The notes under the pieces were generated by a model. The model made no database searches and was not told the origin of the DNA. It saw only the letters and a program-made list of their open reading frames with translations. Both the position numbers and the translations under genes were made by a program. Positions 35,173 to 46,900 of a DNA stretch of 64,000 bases are shown here, piece after piece; positions within the stretch are counted from its first letter, which is position 1; the number at the start of each line of letters is the position of its first letter. Source of the DNA: Mangifera indica (taxonomy: Eukaryota > Streptophyta > Magnoliopsida > Sapindales > Anacardiaceae); assembly GCF_011075055.1 (NCBI RefSeq), contig NC_058145.1, forward strand, positions 6,605,228 through 6,669,227, written 5' to 3'.

Positions 35173-35836
35173 TAATTCAGAGTCAGAAATAGTGTAGTGA
35201 AAGAAAAAGAGCTTGAGCTTAAAAAAAAAAAAAGTGTCAAATCCCTATAGTTAGCTTCCATAAAGTATTAAATAGACACCAGATGGGACAAAGTATAACC
35301 CAAATAGTAAAGAGTGAACTAAATTACCCCCTCAATCTCTTATAGAGGTTAGGATGTGGGGTTGAGTCCCAAAAGTGAGTTTGAACAGGAAAAAAGGATA
35401 GTTTACTTAATTTTTCCCCTTACTGAGTGTTCTTATCACTCACTCCCTTTTCTTTCCTGACTGCAGGTACAGGTGATCGAGGTAGCTGCGAGGCAGGGTC
35501 AGGTCAGCGTAGGTAGATCCAGCTGGAGCAGGTTATCTCTGGTTTTTATTACATGCATACAGTAGCATGTTCTTATAGACTTTTGACTTTTGAGATTATG
35601 GTACAGTTACATATGATTACTCCCTATTTTCAGATACTTTCAGATGAGTCTTCATATGAGTATATACATCTTTTGTTCGCTTCCAGATTTTTAGTTTTCT
35701 TGGAATACTTCCTAAACACTTTTAATGATGCGTTTATTTTAAAGTATTTTTAAAAAGAAAAAAAAATAGACGCTACGAATATTAATTCGTAACATTTCTC
35801 CTTTGATGGGTAGTACTTCTAGGGAGGGATGTTACA

Positions 35837-37020
35837 CTACTACAATGGTAAATCTCAATTTTGACCTTTTGATAAAGACACATGAACATATAGGGTCATT
35901 CACATAGCCCTCTTTTTTCTAATATTCATTGAGACGATTGTACCACATTCCTTTGAATTATTTTAATCTATACAATGATCTCTGTAATTTAATTAAATAC
36001 ATGCCTCTTGGATTGACCCTTTTTGTTTTAGACAATTTAAATCCTTCAAGGAGTTTCATATAAATTTTAGTATCCAAGTTTCTGTATAAATAAGTAGTAA
36101 CTACGTCCATGAGATGCATATCTAGTCCTTCAGAGATTGTTAAGCTAATTAGATATTTCAATGTGATTATATCCATCATAGATGCATATGTTTTATCAAA
36201 GTCTATACTTGACCTTTGAGAAAAGTCTTGGATTACAAGTCTTGCTTTATATCTAGCAATCTAAATTTTTTTTATTTCTTTTTCTCGCAAATAGTCATTT
36301 ATATCTAACAGGTTGTACGTCTTTAAATGTTGGGCTTATAGACCTAAACACTTGACGTTTTGCTAAAGAAACTAATTCTGCTCGAACTATTTCTTCATAT
36401 TTAGGCCAATCATGTTTTTATCTGCACTCATCCATAGTATATGGTTCAAAATCATCATCATTTGTAATTTCAATACTTACTGCAATGAGAATACATCTTC
36501 AATGTTAATCGTTTCACGGTTTCATATCTCTCGTGTATAAACACAATTTAAAAATATTTCAGTATTCTCATTTTCTTGTTCTTCAGGGGTTTATGCCACT
36601 TTAGAGACTTGAGTCTTTAAGGACTTGAGTCTTAATAACCTCTTGTAGAGAAATATTAGAAAGTGTAGATTTTTTAATAATTTTAGGATCATCATGATTG
36701 ATATTTCTTTAATTATTCGCTTTTCTTTTTCGATCCAATAGGTCTACTATATTTTTGGCATATAGTATATTGATCAGTCATGGTTCGAATAGGCTGTTTA
36801 GTAATCACATTAATTCTTATCGGTATGTTGACAGTTAGTATATGTGATTTTATCACTTTTGTCATATCTAAAAATGCATCGGACATTTTTTTGACAATAA
36901 TTTGTAAACGCACTATTTTTTACACTTCAGTTTCACTTTGAGATTTGAGAAAATCTAGATAAGACATGGTAGATATATACTAAGTAAATTCATGCGTAAC
37001 TTCAAGAGACATATTCTTTT
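35837..37020 (-). pseudogene. 5' part of copia reverse transcriptase and linker
   Basis: The minus strand reads, from right to left, a PRPIGS-K linker remnant near 36730, HDWPKYEEIVRAELVSLAKRQVF near 36310-36410, and YKARLVIQDFSQR near 36200-36250. Then come MDIITLKYLISL and MHLMDVVTTYLY (36060-36180), IYMKLLEGFKL, IKLQRSLYRLK and MWYNRLNEY up to the solo LTR border. Integrase is not recognised. Several stops are present. Confidence 0.85.
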
Positions 37021-37559
37021 CCTCCAAAAGTGGGAATGTTGTCTCATCAAAATAATAATCTACAAATCATGCTATAAAAAGATAATAATTCTAGATACAT
37101 GACAATGGACGGTGGATTATACCCAACATAAAATTACAATTATAAATGTTAAATCAATTGGTTTTAAGGCTCCTACTTTAACAATAAATGATTGATTGCA
37201 TATTTTTAAGAGTATGAGCATCTTATAATTGAAATCTTGATGATTATTGGTTGATTGATTGTTAAATGATGTTATGGTGATTAAGTATTGTATAATGGTT
37301 AAGGTTCATGGATTAATTTTGATTAAACTATTCATGTATAGTAGATCCTAATAACACTTTACCTTAATGGATAGGATTTTCAAGGTGGTGTGTTACACTT
37401 CATATGGAAATCACATAACTTTTATAAAGATAATCATTTGAAAACTTAAAACCATCATTCATGATAACAACATGCATTCTATCAATTAAAACTTAAAATA
37501 GGAAATAATTTCCCTACTTGTCTTCTATGTTAAGGTAGGTGCTCTAGAGCCAATCGTAT

Positions 37560-39016
37560 TTGACATTCGTAAACTATAATGGTGATGAAAGATAAGTGCC
37601 CTATGCACATATTAAATGGTCATTGTAGAAATGTCCATAATCCCAACATTACGATGACTAAAGATAATTGTAATGGTGATGAGATTATCATAATATTGAA
37701 CGACTTTACCAAAAAAGTGGCGACAATTTTCACGTGTCAAAGTTATTCATAAACAACTTAGTAAAACACATGGGTGCACGTTGTAGATACGTTCATTGGA
37801 CTAACTCGACCAAAATATTTTCATATGGATAGTTATTCAAGTGTCTATGGAATAAATCCTTTAAACATCGTGGGCGAATGTGATCCTTTGACTTAAGGTT
37901 GTCAGACCGTCTCGGGTAAGGATCGGTATGGTTTAATGCTATCCAACTTGTCATCATAATCACAATAACAATAAAAGTATTGATTGGTCATATCATGATA
38001 TACATAGAAGCTATGATCAATCAATAAATGATTTGTTACTCTTACACACATGAGAAGATGTCTCACATGAGAATAATAAAAGACATTCATGATCGCTTGA
38101 ATCTATGGCCATAATGAGATTGGGTTGTAGCTTAATCTGTATTGGTCGTTAATATGTATTAATTCATAGTGAATAGCTACTAAGATAAGCATACTTCTAT
38201 GTCTCAACCTCAAGAGATATTGGTTGACAAAATGATTGAATTGCATGCAATCATGATGTTGCAAAAACTTAAGAGATATCTACTGATACTCTCTTAACCA
38301 AGTCATCATGATGTTTTACTACTGGTCAATCTTGGTTTGGGCCTAGATTTGACTAAAATCTGAAACTATTGGCTCAATAAAGAGCTTATGAGTCACACAC
38401 ACATAAAGGATGATCCAAACTCAGAGATAAGGATTATTAGATGATGATCCTGGTGTTTCAGAATAAGGGTGAGACCACGAATGGACTATACTTGTCCAAT
38501 AGACCAATTTGGCTTTTTCATTAACCATGAATGTTTTTTCATGGTGGGTTACGCCTCGTTTGCCACCATAAGAAAAGGAACGACTATTGCCTGTTTAAGT
38601 GTTGATTGTTCCTAACATCAAAATTATATAAATAGACACACATTCGTGGAACAAAAAAAGTGAGTTATTTTGGTAAAACCCTAGTCGCCCACTCTCTCTC
38701 CAAAAACACATACATATTTAACCACAGAGTCCTAACAGCCTTTTGTGATTGAATAAGCCTCCAATGAAGTTCGTGCTTTGCATGAATACTAAGACACTAT
38801 CTCCCAAAGGTTGGATAATGTTTTCTCTTGACATGTAAAGAACAAAGGAGTCGTCCAATACATCTGTATGATTTCTAATACCATATGTACGTTAAAAGCG
38901 TGTTCATGAATCGTATGTTCAAAACGAGATTCTTGGCTTGGGTTTTTGGGATTGATTGATTTTATAATTTTTTATTTCGTTGTGCTACTGGTTACCAACT
39001 CCCCTAAAACCCAACA
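37560..39016 (+). repeat. Copia LTR, second copy of the 4495-6126 family
   Basis: Same-orientation homology to 4495-6126 over most of its length, ending ..TTTCGTTGTGCTACTGGTTACC..CCCAACA. No copia internal sequence in this orientation is attached, so it is a solo or truncated LTR. The left border is set only by where similarity begins. The 37020-37560 stretch to its left shows nothing I can identify. Confidence 0.55.
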
Positions 39017-39279
39017 TTTTGATGGTGTACTTGTCTTTATGTGGTTAGAATTTTGATGAGCAACTTTGAACAATAATAAATCAGCCTTTAATAGCCTTTG
39101 GTTTCTTTTTCTCTCTCTCTTTTTGGCAATTGTGTATATAATTATAAACTGTGTAAAATTTCTCTCATTTGAAAACGTGTCTCCTTTTATATTTTATTAA
39201 AGTAAACAACAATGAATGGGCATGCACCCTTCATGCATAGGCCTTTTTAACAACTTTATCATGTTCTCTCCTTTGAAAC

Positions 39280-39482
39280 CATGATTATCCAATAACTAAT
39301 GCTCATGGATGATCGTATATTGTACATGTACGATCATTCATTCAATAAGAAAAAATTTAGGCTACTAAACAAACGCATCTCTACTATAAAAGATCGTTCA
39401 ATTTCATATAAGTTCAAATTTAAATATATTGAAACTTTTAAAATGACCAAAATACCATTGGAACATACTTGTAGGTGTTACA
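39280..39482 (-). repeat. Gypsy LTR fragment (minus)
   Basis: The right end AAAATGACCAAAATACCATT..TACTTGTAGGTGTTACA is the reverse complement of a gypsy LTR start like those at 1627 and 33521. The left part holds the palindromic word ATTGTACATGTACGATCATTC, similar to those in the LTR at 50455. The remainder of the LTR is missing. Confidence 0.5.
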
Positions 39483-40481
39483 TCTCAAACTCTACACGAT
39501 ACTGTAACTATGAAATATGTGTTACTCTCTAATGAATAACTGTTCCATCTCTTAATTCTTTAGTTAGAAAAATTTTTTATAACTTAAACCATTCCTATAT
39601 ATCAAATGACTAAATTACCCTTAAAAAACTTCTGGGTGTTAAACCTCCATAATTTTAAAACTTGCATTTAAACACCTAATATCAAATCTTTACCTTTCTT
39701 GTTAAACTTTTGCAACTTTAATATCATTGAAAATCATCAATTCTTTTTTTATATTTCTAATAATATAATGATACATTCAATTTAAATGAAAACCCAATAA
39801 AAAATATTTTTTTTACATGCAGTCTTTCTTTCATGAATTCATGCATTTGGCATAAATTTTTTTTTAATGTGAGATTCTTTGTTTGAAAAAAAGTGTAGTT
39901 AGGGTTATTGTTTTTGTATTAATGTTAGAGATGAGAGCAAAATAGTATTTAACTAAGTTATGTGGTTATAAAGGTTTAGTATAAAAGAAAGTTGGTTATT
40001 AATGATTGCTTTAATTAATAACCCCTGAAACAATTACTTTTACACTTGTTTAATTTAATGCACAACTAAGTAGAATCTTTTTTATTTATCTTTCAATCGA
40101 AAACCGCCATAGAGTATGCAAACATCTCGATGTGATCTCACTGGTCTGCTTACTTATTTTAGAGAAAAGTCTCTTTTTAATTCATTTTATTAATCTACTA
40201 ATGAGGAGAAGTGATGCGGACAAATAACTAATGGAAGACAAAGTAATTGTTCGATGGTAAAAGAGAATCTAAGCAGACAAATGAAAGTGATATAACAGTC
40301 TATGAAAACTGGACTAAAATTCCCAAGTGATGTTTATATAACAGGACAGAAAATCTAAACAAATTGCAGTTTGTTAACCAAATGGTTGAGTTTTTGGTTA
40401 TTTTCTTTTACCCTTTCAAAATCTGGCTATTCCCTGAATAACCCATATATATATATATGTATATATTCTCTCCCTGGATAT
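39483..40481. other. Intergenic region upstream of the coiled-coil gene
   Basis: AT-rich sequence with no coding or repeat structure I can support. It probably contains the distal promoter of the downstream gene. A short alternating AT run lies at 40445-40466. Confidence 0.4.
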
Positions 40482-40744
40482 TAGGGCTGGATTCGAGCCG
40501 AGCCGAGCTCGGCTCGCAGCCAGCTCGGGCTCGGCTCGGTTTTTTTATGGCCGGCTTGAGTTCGGCTCGAGTTCAGCTTATTTTTGGCTCGACTCGTTTA
40601 CGGCTCGATTTAGCTTGTTTTTCATATCAAAATGGTATCGTTTTGTATATATATAAAAATCAAAACGACACCATTTTATATAAAATATTAAAAAAAAAAT
40701 CAACCGAACCAATCCGAGCCAGCTCGAGCTCGATCCCAGCCCTA
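40482..40744. mobile_element. Small GC-rich inverted-repeat element (MITE-like)
   Basis: The 263-bp unit opens TAGGGCTGGATTCGAGC and closes GATCCCAGCCCTA, so terminal TAGGGCTGG is inverted at both ends. Its arms are made of GAGCTCGGCTCG words. The AT-rich middle contains an inner inverted pair, AAAATGGTATCGTTTTG and CAAAACGACACCATTTT, around 40630-40678. The flanking 8-mers do not form a clear duplication, so the superfamily (hAT-like by termini) is uncertain. It ends about 215 bp before the start codon of the next gene. Confidence 0.65.
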
Positions 40745-40959
40745 TTGATAAATGATAAAAGCAAGTAAGAACATTTTAGAAGATAATTTTGTGAGAATAT
40801 ACAATAATTCAGGGGAATATATAATTTTAAAAAATTGTGGGTGCTTGTTTTGTTCTCACCATCTCAACTCAAGGGTTGAATATTAGATTAGAAGAAGTGA
40901 TACCGACTGGCAATCCTGAACAAAACATCAAACTTAGCGTGGTTGAAGCTGAGGGAAGG

Positions 40960-43900
40960 ATGACAGAATCTGAGAAGTCAAACGACCTCCGACAAACCCT
41001 TCAGCCCTTCTACGATAGAGCCTCTCAAGCTGAGGTTTTAAATCTCACTTCATTATCTTCTTTTCCTCAAGTTTTTTTATTTTATTTTTTTTACGGTTTT
41101 CCTCAACAAAGAGAATTAAGATTGCCTGTTCATTGTCTCCTTCCTTTATTATTATTATTATTATTTAGTTATGAAATCCGTTTTTACATGTTTGAAAATA
41201 ATTAGTTTCACAAATTTTAAAGGGATGAGTTCTAGTTGGACTTTGAATAGCTCTCCTCTAATGTGCCCGTTTCATCTTAGTATAAGGAATTGGGGTGAGT
41301 GATCATTGTCATTGTTTGATGAAATATTTACATATATTGTTTTGTTATATTTGACCTAAACTGTGAACGGACAATTGAATGATGTATCCTTATGTTGAAA
41401 ATTATTTATTTTATTCTTGAAATTAATGTTCATAATCTTCTGAATTTTATTTATTGTGTGTTTTATTCTGATTGTTGTGATGTTAACTTATGGTTTGTTG
41501 AGCTGAGTTTCCAATGAGTTGAAGATGATTGCAGAGAGTTCAATTGTATGTAATTTACGTGGAGTTCAAAGTATTTTTATGCCTTAGATGATTGTTGCTG
41601 TATTAGAGATTCAAGAGCATATAAATGAGGTATATACATTGAGCAATGCCATGTGTACACATTTTTTAGTACATAGATGATATGTCATTATGTGATTAGC
41701 TATTACTTTATTTTTAATTTAAAATCAGCTAATCACATGTCGACACATCATCTATGTACCCAAATATGTATGCACATAATTTCATTGATATAAATTTTGC
41801 ATTGTAGCAAGCTATACAGATTATTTGTAGTTGTGCTCTTAAATAGTATTTATTGACAACTTATTACTACTAAATCAACTTATTGGTTGTATAGTTCATT
41901 TTTTGTGTACTATGGAGTAGCACAGTTTATCACTACTAGATTAGCTTAATGGATGACTGTTGATTACTAAAATTTACGTAATTGCAGTTGGATGGCTTTC
42001 ATAATATACTGCTAGTCTCACTACATATAGTTAACAACACATTTTTATTATCCTTTTGCTTCTTTCCAAGTTAAATTGGGGTTTTTTGGTTCTCATGGGA
42101 AGTACATCTGTAAATTTTTTCAGAACAATGTTTTTCCTTTTTATTGGGTCAGTGATATCCATTTTATCTTGAGTTTGAGGAACATCGGTCGTATTTCTTT
42201 GACTAGCTTTAGGTAAAGATAACAAATTATAATTTTTTTCATTGAAAAGAAACAGAAGATAAAATTGTAAAAGGGTTTGGAATTAGTCTTTAAGAACCCT
42301 TTCTTTCAAATCCTCTTGGCTGACTGATGATACTAATATTCCCCAAGTTGAGTTGTCCAGATAGGTTAGAAGGTTAGTGTTCCTTGCAAAGTGAAATTTC
42401 TGGTCTGGACCATGGTTCAAGGGAAGCTTATCACTTCTGATACAATGCAAAAGAAAAGATATATATGAAGTCTATGGCTCTTCACTTACAAAAAAGATGT
42501 TGAAAACATAGACCAACTCTTGCATTTCCCATCAGTTTGCATTTTTGGTTCTTTTCTTTAAGCTTTCAATGCTATGTGGATGCAACCCTGATTTTTCTCT
42601 ATTATTTGGATGAAAGGGCACTCGTTTTTGGTTTAGAAAGAAAGCTTTGGTGCTTGGGTATGTTATTTTGGTGTCAGATGCATTATTTGGGACAATGTCA
42701 AATTTTGGACTTCTTTGTGTTTCCATTTCTTCTGAGACTAACAAAGCTCCTTTTTTATTTGTCCACCACAACTTGAAAGTTGCATTGTCCTAGTTAGAAG
42801 ATATGTTCTCATTATTTTCTAGTTGCCTGTTATCAGGGTATGCTTTTTGAGAACAGAGAAGGTTCTTTATTTTGTTTGGAATCCCTCTAGGTTCCTTCTT
42901 ATTTTATTTTATTTTATTTTTTGGATTTCATGTCCACTCTCTGAATTCCCACCTTCTAAATCATTATATTTTCAATATATTTGATTTTCTTGCTTTTTGT
43001 CAAAAAGAATTAGCCACAAGATATTCTTGATGCGTGTGAGGTAATACTTTTGAAAAGAAGTGTTGTACTAATACTTTGCCTAATGGACCCAATGACTCCA
43101 TTGTTTGGGTTGGTGCCTTATAAAACAACTTAAGTTTCAATGCACATATTCATGACCTTCACTTGGTCATCAATTTCATGATGTTGTGCTAAGCTCATTT
43201 GCAAATAAGTTCCTTACAACTTAAATTCAATCAAAATTGATTGAGGCACATTGAATCTCTATCGCTTATGACAGATTGGGGCACACCATGGAGACAAACA
43301 ACTTTTTTAGCATAATTCCTAGCCACACGTTTCACTTAAAAAGGATGTTTCAATAGGAGAAAATGCCCATATTTAGAGAATCTATCGACTACCGCAACAA
43401 TGTATCAAACCTCTGAGATTTGGAAGGCCCTAGATGAAAGTCTAGGGATACATCTTCCCAAACAATCGTCGATAGTGTCAGAGGCGGAAGTAGGCTAGTC
43501 AGGGAGGTTTCTTGATATTTTTGTTGTTGGCACACTTCATAGGCTACCACATATCTCATATTACTTTGTTTCATCCCTTTCCAAAACAGTTTACAACCTA
43601 TGCGTTTGTAAGTTTCCAAAAGCCTCAAATGGGCCCCTTATAGAATTGTCATGAAACTCTCTAAGTAATTGCTCAACCTATGTTGAATTGGCAAGAATGA
43701 CTAGCCACTTGTATAGAGAAGTTGATTATACCTTGGTTTAGTGGGCTAATTATTTGCTAGGGCATCAAAAATTAGTTGCAACATGGGGTAAATTTTGATT
43801 GCTACATTAAGGCTTCATCGTATAGCCATTAGGCAAAGGATAATGTTGTTAGTTCTCCTGTTTTAGACTCAAAATGATCTTTTTTTCATGGTAATGTCCT

Positions 43901-46900
43901 AGACAAGATAAAGCATTTGGTGTCTTGTTTCCTTCCCAAGTTTATATGAGATATCAAATGTGTATCCCAAAAGTGGAGCAAACCATTTTTGCTAATTGGG
44001 TGTGAAAATTTTGTGCTTGAAAAGGTGCTTAAGACTATTCTAGTTTGTGCAAACTGAAGAGGACTTACCCAGGAAATATGATCTCCAATGATGTATTACT
44101 AACATCAAACCTAGCAACCACTTCTTGTAAGTTGATTTGCTCAATCCATTATCTGATATAGCCTTACTTAAATATGCAATAGGTCGGTTATGTTGCATCA
44201 ACACAACCCTTTGCCCTTGGGCTTCCAAAGACTAGTTGAATGTGTTTGTTCTAAGTAAATTCATTAGGGGCTAAACCAATTTCTCATAATCTCTGATAAA
44301 CCTCCTGTATTACCCTGTTAATCCTAGGAGACTACAAACAACTCTCACATGTTTGGGTATGGACCAGTTGACGACACTTTAAATTTTAGCAAGATCCATG
44401 GTGACACCTAATGTAGAAATAACATGGCCTAATTACTTCACCTCTTGTTGGTCAAAACTATATTTCTTTTTGTTAGCAAAGAAAATGTTGTACTACAAGT
44501 TTTGTAACACTTGTTGTAGATGTTCCTTGTGTGATTCCTAATCTTGGTTGTAGATTAGGATGTTGTCAAAGAATACAAGAACAAATTTTTGCAAATATGA
44601 CCTCAACAAATCGTTGATAGTAGCCTAAAATATTACAAGGGTCTTAGGTTGAATGACATGACTAAGAACTTGTAGTGGCTCCTATGAGTTCTAAAAGATG
44701 TTTTTGGGATATCTATCTTGCAAACTCACTTATGGTGTACCTAGCCTTTAGATCTATCTTAGAAAAGTATACTGATTTGCCCCATTCATTGAAGAGCTCT
44801 TCAGTGGCTGGAATTGGATACTTGTCTAGTACAGTGGCTTCATTTTATGCTCGATAGCTTACACAAAACCCCCAACTACCATATTTCTTTTTGGCCAAAA
44901 TAATCAAGCTTGAGAAAGGATTGTTGCTAGGATGAATAATGTCGGTCTTTAACATTTCACGGACAAGTCGTTCAATTTCACTGTTTTGGTTGTGGGCATA
45001 AAAATAAAGTCGTGCATTAATTGCCTCAACTTCTTTCTTCAAGGTAATGGTACACTTCCTATTGCATGGTGGGGGGAAGTCCCATGGGATCTTGAAAATA
45101 TTTTTAAAGTTGTAACATTTCCTCCGATTTCCCTTTTTGTTGTACGGTTAGTTGTGGTTGTGAGAGTTTTGTTTCTTTATAATGTACCACTAGCCACAAC
45201 AATATACTAAATCCTTGGTAAGTGGAGTGTCAAACCAATTTGAGAAAGGTTAATGATTTACTTAAGGCTGAAACGTTGCATAATAGTTTTGTCTCTCCCT
45301 TTTTGTCAAAAGACATTGTCATTTCTAAACAATCAACCTACACATCTCCCAATTTTTCCAACCAAGCAATTGCAAAAGTTAGATCTATGCTTTCCAGTTG
45401 GAATGAATAGCAATCCATATTTATAAGAACTCTCAGCATAAGTAGACTAAGGTCACTGTAGAAACCTTTACAATTCATTTTATGGTTGTCACCTAACTGT
45501 ATTCTCAAATTTGGAGTTTGTGAAACCTCCAGATATGATCCCTCTACCACCTGAGTTACAATGAAGTTATGGCTTGTGCCACCATCGATGAAAATGATTA
45601 TTGGAGTTCCATGCAATTGACCTCTTAGTTTCACGGTATTGGGTCCAGTGGTGCTAGTGGTAGAATAAAAGTGTCGGTTTATAGAGTGGCACTCAATTTT
45701 GTGTCCCTGGGAAGCTCCCCTTCTTCAACTCTTAAATGGGCATTAGGACACATGATTGGGCATGTACTGCTCCTCAAAATGGAAACATTAATTCTGCACT
45801 CATTGGGCTTGCATCTTTGTCAGCAATAAATGAAAGTTCCTTTAGTTCAATCAATGTTGTTGAAGTCTTTGTACCAAGTTTGTTGAATTTGTGCATTGGG
45901 TATGAACGACTAACCTCTAATTGGAGTGGAATTGGGGAGTAAATTTGAGTCTTGGGTTGGTTTTTTTTCCCCAAAGAAGTGGATCATTGGTGGTGGGTTG
46001 AATAATCGGAGTTATCACACTATCTAGGTTTTCTCCTTATATTCCTTAATCTAAACCTTTGGCTAACTCCATGGCTCGAATCAAATCCTGAGGATCATGT
46101 GGTTGCATCCTCTGTTTGATCTCATTATGTAGGTTGCTCATGAAATTCCCAGGCAAGCTTTTTTCTTTTGGGTAAATAAATTCCCAGGTAAGCTTGTTCC
46201 AACAGCCCAAGAACCATGTTGACAACACTCTCAAACAGTTGGTGTATTCTTCCACAACGGTTATTTGTCGAAGAGTTATCATCTTCTCAAATGGGTTCCA
46301 GCTTGCAATTCTTCTAGTCGCCTCAATAACTGAAATAGTTTCCTAGCTCGTTGTTGGATAGTTCCTTATTTTTGACCTTAGCCAATGGATTGCAATGCCT
46401 TCTATTGCAATATTGACCAACTGGAGTTTCTGTTCTGGTAAGATTTTATGCACCTCAAAATAGTTGCCGCGTACAACCACCCTAGTGGATCTTAACCATT
46501 CATGTTGGCAAGTTTTATCCTCTTGATTGTCACCCTTGGGTCTTTGACCGAGTGATTAAAGGATGGTGTCACGTGGAGAGAGATGTGTGTGTTGTTTGTG
46601 AGGGAATTGTTTGCGTTGGTGTATGGGTTGGTGTAAAGTTTGGGAAAGGTATTTTAGTTGTTTGTAGTTGAACCGGTTGAGTGTTTGGTATGAAGGGAAT
46701 GGATGTGATTGGTGTTGCCATATGTTGAAACTGGGTTGTGTTAGTGGTGCAAATGGAATCTGATTTGTTTGTGGGTGAATGGTCTAGTTGTTGGTACGAA
46801 TGAAGTGGAGGTTGTGTGGGTCGCCATCTGTAGAGAAGTGACTTGCGGGTGCAGAATGAGTGGTTCTTGTTGGGAATGATTCACCTTGAATTTCATGTGA

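Larger units (their letters stand above)
33521..35836 (+). mobile_element. Gypsy (Tekay/Del-type) solo LTR, 2316 bp
   Basis: The unit opens TGTAATACCCTCAGG and closes GGGAGGGATGTTACA. It is flanked by CTAGT (33516-33520) and CTACT (35837-35841), a 5-bp duplication with one mismatch. It interrupts copia reverse transcriptase: the frame reads into the YVDD region on both sides. No internal gypsy sequence is present. It holds an AT microsatellite, three ~195-bp repeats, a purine run and a 16-bp minisatellite. The conserved segment CTGCAGGTACAGGTGATCGAGG near 35461 is typical of this LTR group. Confidence 0.85.
26600..37020 (-). mobile_element. Ty1/copia element (minus) hosting two later insertions
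   Basis: One copia copy is spread over three segments: 35837-37020 (5' pol), 32203-33520 (3' pol and start of 3' LTR) and about 26600-26918 (rest of the LTR). On the minus strand the 3' end reads TTCACTAGGTTTTATCCCACTGG..TTAGTAAAG near 32365-32415, a known motif before or at the start of LTRs in one widespread copia family. A CTTTATATACATGC promoter-like word follows near 26755-26765. Removing 26919-32202 and 33521-35836 restores a continuous order. The outer left border is approximate, and no 5' LTR is recognised on the right. Confidence 0.65.
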
